Source: Mesorhizobium sp.
Lineage (GTDB): Bacteria > Pseudomonadota > Alphaproteobacteria > Rhizobiales > Rhizobiaceae
NCBI GenBank assembly: GCA_004963905.1
Contig: SUGL01000014.1
Span: 1 to 64,000 of the forward strand
Length of the DNA: 64,000 nucleotides
Direction of reading: 5' to 3'
Shown here piece after piece: positions 47,001-54,227 of the stretch. Every line of letters starts with the position of its first letter. Position 1 is the first letter of the stretch. Under the pieces are notes generated by a model. The model did no database searches, was not told the origin of the DNA, and saw nothing but the letters and a program-made list of their open reading frames with translations. Both the position numbers and the translations under genes were made by a program.

Positions 47001-47228
47001 GGCGCCGGTGCCGCCAGCCGGCAGTCGATCGGCACCACCGTCTTCGGCGGCATGGTGGCGGCGACCGTCCTGTCGCTGGTCTTCGTGCCGGTGTTCTACG
47101 CGGTCATCGAGAAGCTGCGCGAGCGCGGCGGCGAGAACGAACCTGCCGCGGGGCATCAGTATGCCCCGCACCAACAAGAGATTGAACCGACCGCCGAGCC
47201 AGTGCGGCTCGCCGATGCGGCCGAATAG
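44034..47228 (+). CDS. RND efflux pump inner-membrane transporter (HAE1/AcrB-like)
   Basis: This 1064-residue proton-driven drug pump has an N-terminal membrane segment (NFFIHRPIFASAIAIIMVLA) and two large periplasmic loops. TM4 carries the proton-relay acids (GLVVDDAIVVVENVERQLEA), and the second half repeats the fold (GLAAKNAILIVEFARRRREE). The length is typical for AcrB/MexB. It exports hydrophobic compounds with the adaptor encoded next; no outer-membrane channel gene is in the cluster, so a TolC-type channel from elsewhere is needed. It starts inside the small upstream gene. Confidence 0.96.
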   Translation: MVNFFIHRPIFASAIAIIMVLAGGIAYFLLPVSQFPDITPPQVVVSAHYPGASTQVVADTVTTPLEQQINGVQGMTYMSSTSSNDGSSTITITFDVGYPLSTAAVDVQNRVSQAASSLPAIVNQGGVTIKKQNPNFVLIVDLTSPDGSVDPVALSNLAYLQVVDPLKRLPGVGDVQIFGERRYSMRVWLDPDKLANLGITAVDVQNAISEQNVQVAAGKIGQSPAPAGTAFEMQVNAVGRLSDPKEFGDIVVRANSQNGSLVRLRDVARIELGALQYSSSAFFGKDPTVVLAVYQMPGSNALDLQQRVKDKMQELSQRFPKGVSYAMHYDTTRFVSASMHDVLITLGEALVLVVAVVFIFLQSWRTTIIPTIAIPVSLIATLAIMYMLGFSLNMLSLLGMVLAIGLVVDDAIVVVENVERQLEAGLAPLAATRAAMAEVTGPIIATTAVLGAVFIPVAFIPGVSGRLYNQFALTVAISVGISAFNSLTLSPALSAAFLRHRGETQFFLFRWFNAGFDWLSHAYARGVRILIRLRWAMLGLFAAGLVATYFVWQKLPSTFLPVEDQGYFFVVIQLPDGASLERTDAVAQKARDILQNTPGVDIVGSISGLNFLTSAAQSNSAVEFAILKPWDERGPDQNASKLVEQVRGKLLQMPEAFALSFDPPSIPGLGTTGGFEFQVEDLSGRGSAALNEVTQALIAEARKQPELNPQQLFSSFSTSTPQFNYDLDRSKAKLLGLNLPDVFNTLQIYLGSLYVNDFNLFGRTFRVTIQADKDARGNANDISRLYVRNASGGMVPLSTLGKLMPIVGPETVPHYNNNASALINGGAAPGFSSGQAVAAMERAAANVLPRDFGYEWTGITYQELKAGSIASVVFGLAIVFVFLILAAQYESFAMPFMVLLAVPLALFGAFVVLLLRGMQIDVYSQIGFVMLIGLAAKNAILIVEFARRRREEGLTIVEAAMEAARLRLRPILMTAFAFILGVLPLMFATGAGAASRQSIGTTVFGGMVAATVLSLVFVPVFYAVIEKLRERGGENEPAAGHQYAPHQQEIEPTAEPVRLADAAE

Positions 47229-47243
47229 GATTGGGAGACCAAC

Positions 47244-48398
47244 ATGCGTAAATGGAAAATCGCTTTAGGAACGGCCGTCGCGCTGGGCGCGATTTCGGTG
47301 GCCAGCGTCCACCTGCTCGACATGGGCAATCTCAGCCTGAACGCCAGCACGGCGGGTGCCGCACCCGCGCCCAAGGCCTTCGTCATGCCGGTGCCGGTGG
47401 TGAACGTCGTCAAGAAGACGCTGCCGATCTATCTCGACTACGCCGCGCGCGTCGAGCCGATCCGCAGCATCACGCTGCAGGCGCGCGTGCCGGGCTATCT
47501 GCAGGAGCAGACCGCGGCCGACGGCAGCGACGTCAAGCAGGGCGACCTGCTCTACAAGATTGCACCCGAGGACTATCAGGCAGCGCTTGACCAGGCCAAG
47601 GCGCAGGTCGAGCGCGACACGGCGACGCTCGACTATGCACGCTCCAACCTCGGCCGCGGCAGCGAGCTCGCCAAGAGCGGCTATCTCGCCAAGGACAGTT
47701 TCGACCAGCGCACCAGCACCTTGCGCGGAGCCGAAGCGGCGCTGCTGCTCGACAAGGCGGCGGTGCGGACGGCCGAGCTCAATCTTGGCTATGCCGAAAT
47801 CAAGGCGCCGTTCCCAGGACGCATCGGCCGCAACCAGGCCTCGGTCGGTACGCTGGTGAGCGTTGCCGGCACGGTCCTCAACACGCTGGTGCAGCTCGAC
47901 CCGATCTACGTCACCTTCAATCCGAGCGAGACCGACCTCGTCCAGATCGAGGAAGCGAAGGCGGCCGGTCCGATCGCGGTCGACGTGCTTCTGCCGGGCG
48001 AGACCGAGCCAAGCCAGAAGGGCCAGCTCACCTTCATCGACAACACGATCGATCATTCGACCGGCACGATCACCGCCCGCGCCACGATCGGCAACGCCAA
48101 GTTCAGGCTGCTGCCAGGCCAGTATGTGCGCGTGCGGCTGCATGTGAAGGAGCAGCCCAACACGCTGATGGTGCCGCAGGTGGCACTGGGCTCCAGCCAG
48201 CTCGGCAAATATCTCTATGTCCTCGGCAAGGGCAACACGGTTGACCAGAAGCTGGTTTCGCTCGGGCCGACCGATGGCGACCTGATCTCCGTGACCTCCG
48301 GCATCTCCGAGAGCGACCAGGTGATCACGGGCAATCTGCAGAAGATCGGACCCGGAATGCCGGTTTCTCCCTTGCCGCAACCGAAACCGGCCAGCTGA
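47244..48398 (+). CDS. RND efflux periplasmic adaptor (membrane fusion protein)
   Basis: This 384-residue adaptor has an N-terminal signal-anchor (IALGTAVALGAISVASVHLL) with no lipobox cysteine. The lipoyl halves are RVPGYLQEQTAADGSDVKQG and LGYAEIKAPFPGRIGRN, with an alpha-hairpin between them (about residues 110-170), then a beta-barrel and a membrane-proximal domain. It links the inner-membrane pump to an outer-membrane channel. It follows the pump gene after 15 bp, the reverse of the usual adaptor-pump order, and is followed by a strong terminator. Confidence 0.94.
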   Translation: MRKWKIALGTAVALGAISVASVHLLDMGNLSLNASTAGAAPAPKAFVMPVPVVNVVKKTLPIYLDYAARVEPIRSITLQARVPGYLQEQTAADGSDVKQGDLLYKIAPEDYQAALDQAKAQVERDTATLDYARSNLGRGSELAKSGYLAKDSFDQRTSTLRGAEAALLLDKAAVRTAELNLGYAEIKAPFPGRIGRNQASVGTLVSVAGTVLNTLVQLDPIYVTFNPSETDLVQIEEAKAAGPIAVDVLLPGETEPSQKGQLTFIDNTIDHSTGTITARATIGNAKFRLLPGQYVRVRLHVKEQPNTLMVPQVALGSSQLGKYLYVLGKGNTVDQKLVSLGPTDGDLISVTSGISESDQVITGNLQKIGPGMPVSPLPQPKPAS

Positions 48399-48421
48399 TA
48401 ACCCCCATCAGTTCCGGTCCG

Positions 48422-48460
48422 ACGGCGCTCCTCGGCTCCCACGCCGAGGGCGCCGTTTTC
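48422..48460 (+). terminator. Rho-independent terminator after the RND adaptor
   Basis: ACGGCGC..CTCGGC pairs with GCCGAG.GCGCCGT, with a small internal loop and a 6-nt apical loop, and is followed by TTTTCC. It lies 24 bp after the adaptor stop. Confidence 0.85.
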
Positions 48461-48507
48461 CTTTGTGCGCCGCAATCAGCAAAAAATCGATCGCCGCCCC
48501 CTTGTTG

Positions 48508-48521
48508 GATTGTCGACAATC
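48508..48521. promoter_or_regulatory. Palindrome GATTGTCGACAATC, probable GntR operator
   Basis: A perfect 14-bp palindrome 36 bp upstream of the GntR start. TTGTCGACAA resembles FCD-type GntR sites and would let the regulator control its own operon with the enolase-family gene. Confidence 0.62.
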
Positions 48522-48556
48522 TGCTTGTCTTGCAGCCGGTTCATCCGGAGGGACAC

Positions 48557-49246
48557 ATGGCGAAGCTGGATTTCAGTCCGATCGCGGATACGACGCGCAG
48601 GGCGGAGATCGTCGCGCTGCTCAGGCGCGCCATCCTGACCGGACAGTTGGAACCCGGGCAGAAGCTCAACGAGCTCAGGATTTCCGAACAGATGCGGGTG
48701 AGCCGCGCGCCGCTGCGCGAGGCGATGCGCGAGCTGGTGCAGGAAGGCATCCTGACCAGCATCCCCTATGCGGGGACCTTCGTCATCGACGTCGCCGCCA
48801 AGGACATCATCGACGCCTATTCGCTCAACAAGGTGCTGGAAGAATTCGCCATCGAGCTCGCCTGGCCGCAGCGCGACCAGCGTTTCTCCGACGAGCTCGA
48901 CCGCCGCCACGAAGCGGTCAAGCAGGCGACGCGGGCGCTCGACACCACGCGTCAGATCGAGACGGCGCTGCGGCTGCACGGGCTGATCTACGAGTGGGCC
49001 GACAATTCGGTGCTGCTGGAGACCTGGCAGCGGCTGACCAGCCGGCTGCAGATGTATTTCGCGCTGCATCAGCGCGCGCGCAACGAGCCGGTGCCGGCCG
49101 AGGACCTGCACGAAACCTATGTGGCGCTGCTCAAGGGCTCGGACATGCGCGCCGCCCAGCGGCATGCGCGCGAGCATATCGACGGCGATTTCGAAGAGCT
49201 TCTGGCCTATGCGCGCGGCCTCGAAAAGCGCGCTTCGAAGAACTGA
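48557..49246 (+). CDS. GntR-family regulator (FadR/FCD subfamily)
   Basis: This 229-residue regulator has an N-terminal winged helix (AEIVALLRRAILTGQLEPGQ, then MRVSRAPLREAMRELVQEGI). A helical FCD ligand domain follows, including QRHAREHIDGDFEELL. I chose the ATG at 48557, which has GGAGGG just upstream; an in-frame extension to 48530 has no ribosome site. It stands first in a set with the enolase-family enzyme and the peptide/opine-type importer and is their likely regulator. Confidence 0.9.
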   Translation: MAKLDFSPIADTTRRAEIVALLRRAILTGQLEPGQKLNELRISEQMRVSRAPLREAMRELVQEGILTSIPYAGTFVIDVAAKDIIDAYSLNKVLEEFAIELAWPQRDQRFSDELDRRHEAVKQATRALDTTRQIETALRLHGLIYEWADNSVLLETWQRLTSRLQMYFALHQRARNEPVPAEDLHETYVALLKGSDMRAAQRHAREHIDGDFEELLAYARGLEKRASKN

Positions 49247-49271
49247 CCACTCGCGGACAACGGACAGCAAC

Positions 49272-50375
49272 GTGAAGATCAAGAGCATCAAGGCCTATCA
49301 TGTCGTGCAGCCCTTCGTGGACGGGCCCTACCGCATGTCCAAGGGGCGGGTCGCCGACTGTTTCGATGCCGTGATCGTCGCCATCACCTCCGACAGCGGC
49401 GTGACGGGCTGGGGCGAGATGGCGCCGCTCGGCAATTTCTATTCGGCCGCATTTCCGGCGGGAACGCGCGCGGGCGTGCCGGAGATCGCGCCGCATCTCA
49501 TCGGCCACGATCCGCGCGGGCTGGCCGGCATCGTCAGGCTGATGGACACGGTGTTCAAAGGTCATCCCTACGTGAAGGCCGCGCTCGACATGGCCTGCTG
49601 GGATCTTACGGCGCGCGCGGCCGACGTGCCGCTGGTGACGATGCTCGGCGGCCGCGAGAGCGAGACGGCGGAGCTCTACCGGGTCGTCACGCATGGCACG
49701 GTCGAGCAGATGGCGACACTTGCCAAGCGGATCGTCGCCGAAGGCTACCACCGGCTGCAGGTCAAGGTTGGCGGCAATGTGCGTGACGACATCGAGCGGG
49801 TGACCGCGGTCGCCGCGGCCGTGCCGAAAGGCACCGTGATCTTCTGCGACGCCAATGCCGGCTGGGCGCCCTACCAGGCGCGCCAGTTCGCCGACGCCAC
49901 ACGCGGCATCGACTACACGTTCGAGCAGCCTTGCACGACGATCGATGAAAACATGTCGGTGCGCCGCATGCTCGACAAGCCGATGGTGCTCGACGAATCC
50001 GTCACTTCGCTCGAGGCGATGCTGGAAATCCATCGTCGCGGCGCGGCCGACGGGCTGACGCTGAAGATCTCGCGGCTGGGCGGCGTGACGCAGACCCGGC
50101 TGATCCGTGACGTCGCGGTCGATCTCGGTTTCATGATCACGGTCGAGGATACCGGCGGCGCCGAGATCGACACCGCCGCCATGGCGCATCTGTCGCTGTC
50201 GACGCCGGAGGAGCGCCGGCTGCATGCCATCGCCTTTCACGAATGGGTGACGGTGCGCACCGCTGCCAACAAGCCGCCGGTGACGGGCAGCCGCATGGGC
50301 ATCCCCGATGGGCCCGGCCTCGGCATCGACGTCGACCCCGACCTGCTCGGCAAGCCCTTCTTCGAGATCGGCTGA
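49272..50375 (+). CDS. Enolase-superfamily (mandelate racemase/MLE) enzyme
   Basis: This 367-residue protein has the N-terminal capping domain and a modified TIM barrel. Lys165 (RLQVKVGG), metal ligands Asp193 (CDANAGW), Glu219 (FEQPC) and Asp241 (LDESV), and Lys265 (LKISRLGG) give the two-lysine active site of the muconate-lactonising subgroup. Such enzymes epimerise, dehydrate or cycloisomerise carboxylates; proline-derivative dehydratases and epimerases are possible given the importer context. The start is a GTG at 49272 giving KIKSIKAYHVVQPF, the usual family N-terminus. It lies 25 bp after the GntR gene. The substrate is unknown. Confidence 0.87.
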   Translation: MKIKSIKAYHVVQPFVDGPYRMSKGRVADCFDAVIVAITSDSGVTGWGEMAPLGNFYSAAFPAGTRAGVPEIAPHLIGHDPRGLAGIVRLMDTVFKGHPYVKAALDMACWDLTARAADVPLVTMLGGRESETAELYRVVTHGTVEQMATLAKRIVAEGYHRLQVKVGGNVRDDIERVTAVAAAVPKGTVIFCDANAGWAPYQARQFADATRGIDYTFEQPCTTIDENMSVRRMLDKPMVLDESVTSLEAMLEIHRRGAADGLTLKISRLGGVTQTRLIRDVAVDLGFMITVEDTGGAEIDTAAMAHLSLSTPEERRLHAIAFHEWVTVRTAANKPPVTGSRMGIPDGPGLGIDVDPDLLGKPFFEIG

Positions 50376-50657
50376 GATAAAAGCCGGCCGCATTGCACCG
50401 GGCGGACGTGAAGAAAGGAGGCGACGGACCGGATAGATGAAGCGGCCCCGATTTCGATTGGGCCGCAAGACCGAACGAGGCATGCATCAAGAAGATCTGA
50501 CCTTCCCGGTTCAAGGAGCGGATGGACCAGACCAAACTGCATGCTAGAGTTCGACCAACTGAAATTGTTGACGACGGCCGGGACAGGAGAACTCCACGGA
50601 ATTCGTCAACCGGAATGCACTCGCCAACCACAAGAACTGGGGAAAGGGCTTAGACCC
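50376..50657 (+). other. Long leader ahead of the first binding-protein gene, with hairpin
   Basis: This 282-bp gap has a 7-bp hairpin GCGGCCC/GGGCCGC at 50442-50466, followed by no T tract. A 36-codon open frame starts at 50437, but its nearest AGGAGG is 15 bp away, so I do not call it. The region probably carries the promoter or a 5' leader of the importer operon. Confidence 0.45.
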
Positions 50658-52322
50658 ATGAGCAAGAACTATCGCATTCTCGATCTCATCCGGCGCAACC
50701 GCACGCCGCTCGAAAATCACCTCATCGACGGCCTGATCGACGGCCGCGTCAGCCGCCGCGATTTCGTCCGCCACGGCAGCCTGCTCGGCCTGTCGCTGCC
50801 GCTGCTCGGCCGCATCGGCATGGCCGCCGGCTTCGGCGCCGCTCCCTCGCTTGCCCGCGCGCAAGGGGCGCCCGGCGCCACCATCCGCGTCGGCAGCAAC
50901 GTGCCGTCCGCCGCGATCGATCCGGTCACCATCGCCGACGCCGGCGGCCTTCTGGTGCTGCAGCAGGTCGCTGAATTCCTCTGCATCGACGGTCCCGACC
51001 TGGTGCTCAAGCCCGCTCTGGCGGAAAGCTGGAAGCCGAACGCCGACGGCACGGTTTGGACCTTCAAGCTGCGCAAGGCCGTCAAGTTCCACAGCGGCGG
51101 CGAGATGAAGGCCGACGACGTGGTGGCCAGCATCGACCGCCTCGCCGACCCCGCCAACTCGTCCAACGCGCTGTCGGTGTTCAACGGCATCCTGCAGAAG
51201 GGCAACACCAAGAAGGTCGACGATTATACCGTCGAGTTTCACCTCGACGCGCCGAACGGCAACTTCCCCTACATGGTGTCGTCCGACAACTACAACGCCG
51301 TCATCATCCCGGCGAGCTACAAGGGCGGCTACGAGCAGAGCTTCGACGGCACCGGGCCGTTCAAGCTCGAAAAATACACGGCCAAGGTCGGCGCCTCTTT
51401 CGTCCGCAACGAGGATTACTGGGGCGAGAAGGCCTTGCCGGAACGCACCGAGTTCACCTTCTTTTCCGACATGCAGGCCCAGATCCTTGCCTTGCAGGGC
51501 GGCCAGATCGACATCATCAACCAGATGCCGGTGCTGGCCGGCGTCGGCCTGCTCAACGATCCGAACGTCTCCATCATCAGCCTGAAGTCGGTGGCGCACC
51601 AGCAGCTGCACATGCAGTGCGATTCCGATCCGTTCAAGGATCCACGCGTGCGGCGGGCGATCGCGCTCAGCATCGACCGCAAGAAGCTCGTCGCCGGCCT
51701 GATGAAGGGCCGCGCCCAGGAAGGCAACGACAGCCCGTTCGCGGGCGTCTATCCGTCGACCGACGCCAGCGTGCCGCAGCGCGAGCAGGATATCGCGCAG
51801 GCCAAGCAGCTGATGGAAGCGGCGGGCGCCGGCAAGGGCTTCAAGGTGACGCTGACCACCGAGCGCTATCTCGAAATCCCCGAATACGCGCAGCTCATCC
51901 AGAACTGGGTCAAGGAGATCGGCATCGAGCTCGAGCTCAACATCCTCGGCCAAGGCGCCTATTACGGCGATGCCGTGTTCGGCAAGTCGAACTGGCTGGA
52001 TTCGGTGATGGGCATCACCGACTACGGCCACCGCGGCGTGCCGAACGTCTATCTCGCGGCGCCGCTGAAGAGCGACGGCACCTGGAACGCGGCGCATTTC
52101 AAGAACAAGGACTATGACCAGCTGGCGACGAGCTACATCGCGGCCCTCGACCTCGAGGCGCAGAAGGCGACCGCCGGCAAGATCCAGAAGCTGCTGCTCG
52201 AGGAAACGCCGGTCATCTTCGGCTATTTCTACGACTATCTGACGGCGACGGCGAAAGGCGTGGCGGGCGTGCAGCCCACCGCCATGTCTCAGCTGTTCCT
52301 CGAAAAGGCCTCGAAAGCCTGA
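50658..52322 (+). CDS. Tat-exported ABC substrate-binding protein, Opp/Dpp family
   Basis: This 554-residue periplasmic binding protein of family 5 has a twin-arginine signal after a 30-residue n-region (GRVSRRDFVRHGSLLGLSL). The mature part shows TVWTFKLRKAVKFHSGGEMK and GPFKLEKYTAKVGASF. Tat export is unusual among Opp/Dpp proteins, most of which use Sec. It is the first importer gene and is followed by a stable hairpin and then the permeases. The ligand may be an oligopeptide, opine or betaine. A paralogue lies at 57284. Confidence 0.92.
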   Translation: MSKNYRILDLIRRNRTPLENHLIDGLIDGRVSRRDFVRHGSLLGLSLPLLGRIGMAAGFGAAPSLARAQGAPGATIRVGSNVPSAAIDPVTIADAGGLLVLQQVAEFLCIDGPDLVLKPALAESWKPNADGTVWTFKLRKAVKFHSGGEMKADDVVASIDRLADPANSSNALSVFNGILQKGNTKKVDDYTVEFHLDAPNGNFPYMVSSDNYNAVIIPASYKGGYEQSFDGTGPFKLEKYTAKVGASFVRNEDYWGEKALPERTEFTFFSDMQAQILALQGGQIDIINQMPVLAGVGLLNDPNVSIISLKSVAHQQLHMQCDSDPFKDPRVRRAIALSIDRKKLVAGLMKGRAQEGNDSPFAGVYPSTDASVPQREQDIAQAKQLMEAAGAGKGFKVTLTTERYLEIPEYAQLIQNWVKEIGIELELNILGQGAYYGDAVFGKSNWLDSVMGITDYGHRGVPNVYLAAPLKSDGTWNAAHFKNKDYDQLATSYIAALDLEAQKATAGKIQKLLLEETPVIFGYFYDYLTATAKGVAGVQPTAMSQLFLEKASKA

Positions 52323-52349
52323 CGAGAGCGGAAAAGCTTATCCCTGACG

Positions 52350-52373
52350 GCCGGCTCTCCACGGAGAGCCGGC
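52350..52373 (+). other. Intercistronic hairpin between binding protein and permease
   Basis: GCCGGCTCTC and GAGAGCCGGC form a perfect 10-bp stem with a CACG loop, 28 bp after the binding-protein stop. No T tract follows. Such hairpins commonly protect the binding-protein message so that it exceeds the permease message. Confidence 0.65.
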
Positions 52374-52392
52374 TCCAATAGGAGTATTCGCC

Positions 52393-53346
52393 ATCCTCGC
52401 TTTCCTCGTCCGGCGCCTCGCCCTGTCGCTCATCACGCTGTTCCTGCTCAGCGTCATGGTGTTCCTCGGCGGCCAGGTGCTGCCCGGCAATGTCGGGCGC
52501 GCCATCCTTGGGCCGTTCGCCGATCAGCGCGCCGTCGACGCGCTCAACCATTCGCTCGGCGTCGACCGGCCGCTGCTCGTGCAGTACGGCAGCTGGATCT
52601 GGAATTTCCTGCATGGCGACATGGGCACGTCCTATATTTTCCGCGCGCCGGTGGCGCCGTTCGTCATCGACGCCTTAGGCAATTCGATGAAGCTGGCGCT
52701 TGTCGCCTTCGTGCTGGTGGTGCCGATCGGCATCCTCGGCGGCGTCATCGCGGCGCTCAACCTCAACCGGCCGCTCGACCGCATCATCAGCCTCGGCGGC
52801 CTGTCGGTGACGGTGCTGCCCGAATTCGTCACCGGCATCATCCTGATCCTGATCTTCGGGGTCTGGCTGCGCTGGCTGCCGATCGCCGCCGCCTGGCCAA
52901 AAGGCGCCGGCTTCTTCACCCAGCTCTATTACCTGATCCTGCCGTCGCTGCCGCTGTTTCTGGTGCTGTTCGGCTATATCGCGCGCATGGCGCGGTCCGG
53001 CATGATCGAGGCGCTCGATTCCGACTATACGCGCACCGCCGTGCTCAAAGGCCTGCCGTGGCGCACGGTGATCTGGCGGCATGTGCTGCGCAACGCGCTT
53101 CTGCCGACCATCACCGTCATCGCCACGCAGACCGGCTATCTGATCGGCGGCCTCGTCGTCATCGAGACGCTGTTCCGCTATCAGGGCATCGGCTCGCTGA
53201 TCTTCACCGCCGCGCGCGGCAAGGATTTCCCGATGCTCGAGGCCGGCATCCTCACCATCGGCATCGTCTATGCGGTGGCTACTTTGGTTGCCGACTTCCT
53301 CTATTCCGTGCTCAATCCGCGCATCCGGCTGGGAGCAGAACAATGA
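52393..53346 (+). CDS. ABC transporter permease (DppB-type) with a probable ATC start
   Basis: This permease of the DppB class has about six membrane segments and the family motif LNHSLGVDRPLLVQYGSW. GLPWRTVIWRHVLRNALLPT is the EAA-like ATPase contact. The first ATG (52456) would remove half of the first membrane helix. The conserved start (AFLVRRLALSLITLFLLSV) requires an upstream codon, and no ATG, GTG or TTG exists in frame after the TGA at 52345. AGGAG at 52380-52384 is 8 bp before ATC at 52393, which gives a 317-residue protein of normal length. A rare AUC start or a base error would explain this. Confidence 0.9.
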   Translation: MLAFLVRRLALSLITLFLLSVMVFLGGQVLPGNVGRAILGPFADQRAVDALNHSLGVDRPLLVQYGSWIWNFLHGDMGTSYIFRAPVAPFVIDALGNSMKLALVAFVLVVPIGILGGVIAALNLNRPLDRIISLGGLSVTVLPEFVTGIILILIFGVWLRWLPIAAAWPKGAGFFTQLYYLILPSLPLFLVLFGYIARMARSGMIEALDSDYTRTAVLKGLPWRTVIWRHVLRNALLPTITVIATQTGYLIGGLVVIETLFRYQGIGSLIFTAARGKDFPMLEAGILTIGIVYAVATLVADFLYSVLNPRIRLGAEQ

Positions 53347-54227
53347 GCGCGACGGACACCCCCGCGAATGTGCCCGCACCCGACGCCGCGCCGCGGCGCG
53401 GTCCCTGGGGCGAGGTGCTGCATTCGCTCGCCCGGTCCGGCACCTTCCTGACCGGTCTCGGCATCGTCCTGTTCTGGATCGTCTGCGCGCTGTTCGGCGA
53501 GCATTTCGTGCCTTACGACCCGCTCGCCGACGACATCATCAACGCGCTGGCGCCGCCCTCGGCCGAGCACTGGTTCGGCACCGACCAGATCGGCCGCGAC
53601 GTCTTCTCGCGCGTCATCGTCGGCTCGCGCGACATCCTGACGGTGGCGCCTTTGGCCACCTTGCTCGCAACCGTCGCCGGCACCGCGCTCGGCCTGTTGA
53701 TCGGCTATTTCCGCGGCATCGTCGACGACATCGTCAGCCGCGTGCTCGAAGCCTTCATGGCGATCCCGGTCGTGATCATCGCGCTGCTCGCCATCGTCGC
53801 GCTCGGCACCTCGAAGATCACCGTCATCGTCGTCATCGGCCTGAGCTTCGCGCCGATCATTGCGCGTACGGTGCGCTCGGCGGTGCTCGCCGAACGCGAG
53901 CTCGACTATGTCGCGGCGGCAAAGCTGCGCCACGAAGGCGCGCTGCACACGATGTTCGTCGAGATCCTGCCCAACGTCATCCCGCCGATCCTGGTCGAGA
54001 CGACGGTGCGGCTCGGCTACGCCATCTTCGCCGTCGCCACGCTCTCCTTCATGGGTTTCGGCATCCAGCCGCCCTCGCCCGACTGGGGGCTCTCGATCTC
54101 CAGCAATTACGGCATGATCGGCGGCGGCTTCTGGTGGACGGTGCTGTTCGACGCGCTGGCGATCGCCTCGCTGGTGATCGGCGTCAACCTGGTGGCGGAC
54201 GGCGTCCATGGAGCGTTCAATGACTGA
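53343..54227 (+). CDS. ABC transporter permease (DppC-type)
   Basis: This 294-residue permease has a proline-rich cytoplasmic tail, five to six membrane segments, and the DppC signatures HWFGTDQIGRDVFSRVIVGS and AAKLRHEGALHTMFVEILPN. It starts with an ATGA overlap on the DppB-type gene, so translation is coupled. It completes the transmembrane part of the importer. Its stop lies 8 bp inside the ATPase gene. Confidence 0.93.
   Translation: MSATDTPANVPAPDAAPRRGPWGEVLHSLARSGTFLTGLGIVLFWIVCALFGEHFVPYDPLADDIINALAPPSAEHWFGTDQIGRDVFSRVIVGSRDILTVAPLATLLATVAGTALGLLIGYFRGIVDDIVSRVLEAFMAIPVVIIALLAIVALGTSKITVIVVIGLSFAPIIARTVRSAVLAERELDYVAAAKLRHEGALHTMFVEILPNVIPPILVETTVRLGYAIFAVATLSFMGFGIQPPSPDWGLSISSNYGMIGGGFWWTVLFDALAIASLVIGVNLVADGVHGAFND

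Noticed and set aside
43662..47177. Open frame of 1171 codons on the minus strand
   Set aside because: It lies fully antisense to the RND pump gene, has shadow-like composition rich in Arg, His and Asp, and no recognisable domain. GC-rich codon bias creates such frames opposite real genes.
50437..50547. 36-codon open frame in the leader of the first binding-protein gene
   Set aside because: The nearest AGGAGG is 15 bp from the ATG, the product is arginine-rich with no family likeness, and nothing else supports translation.
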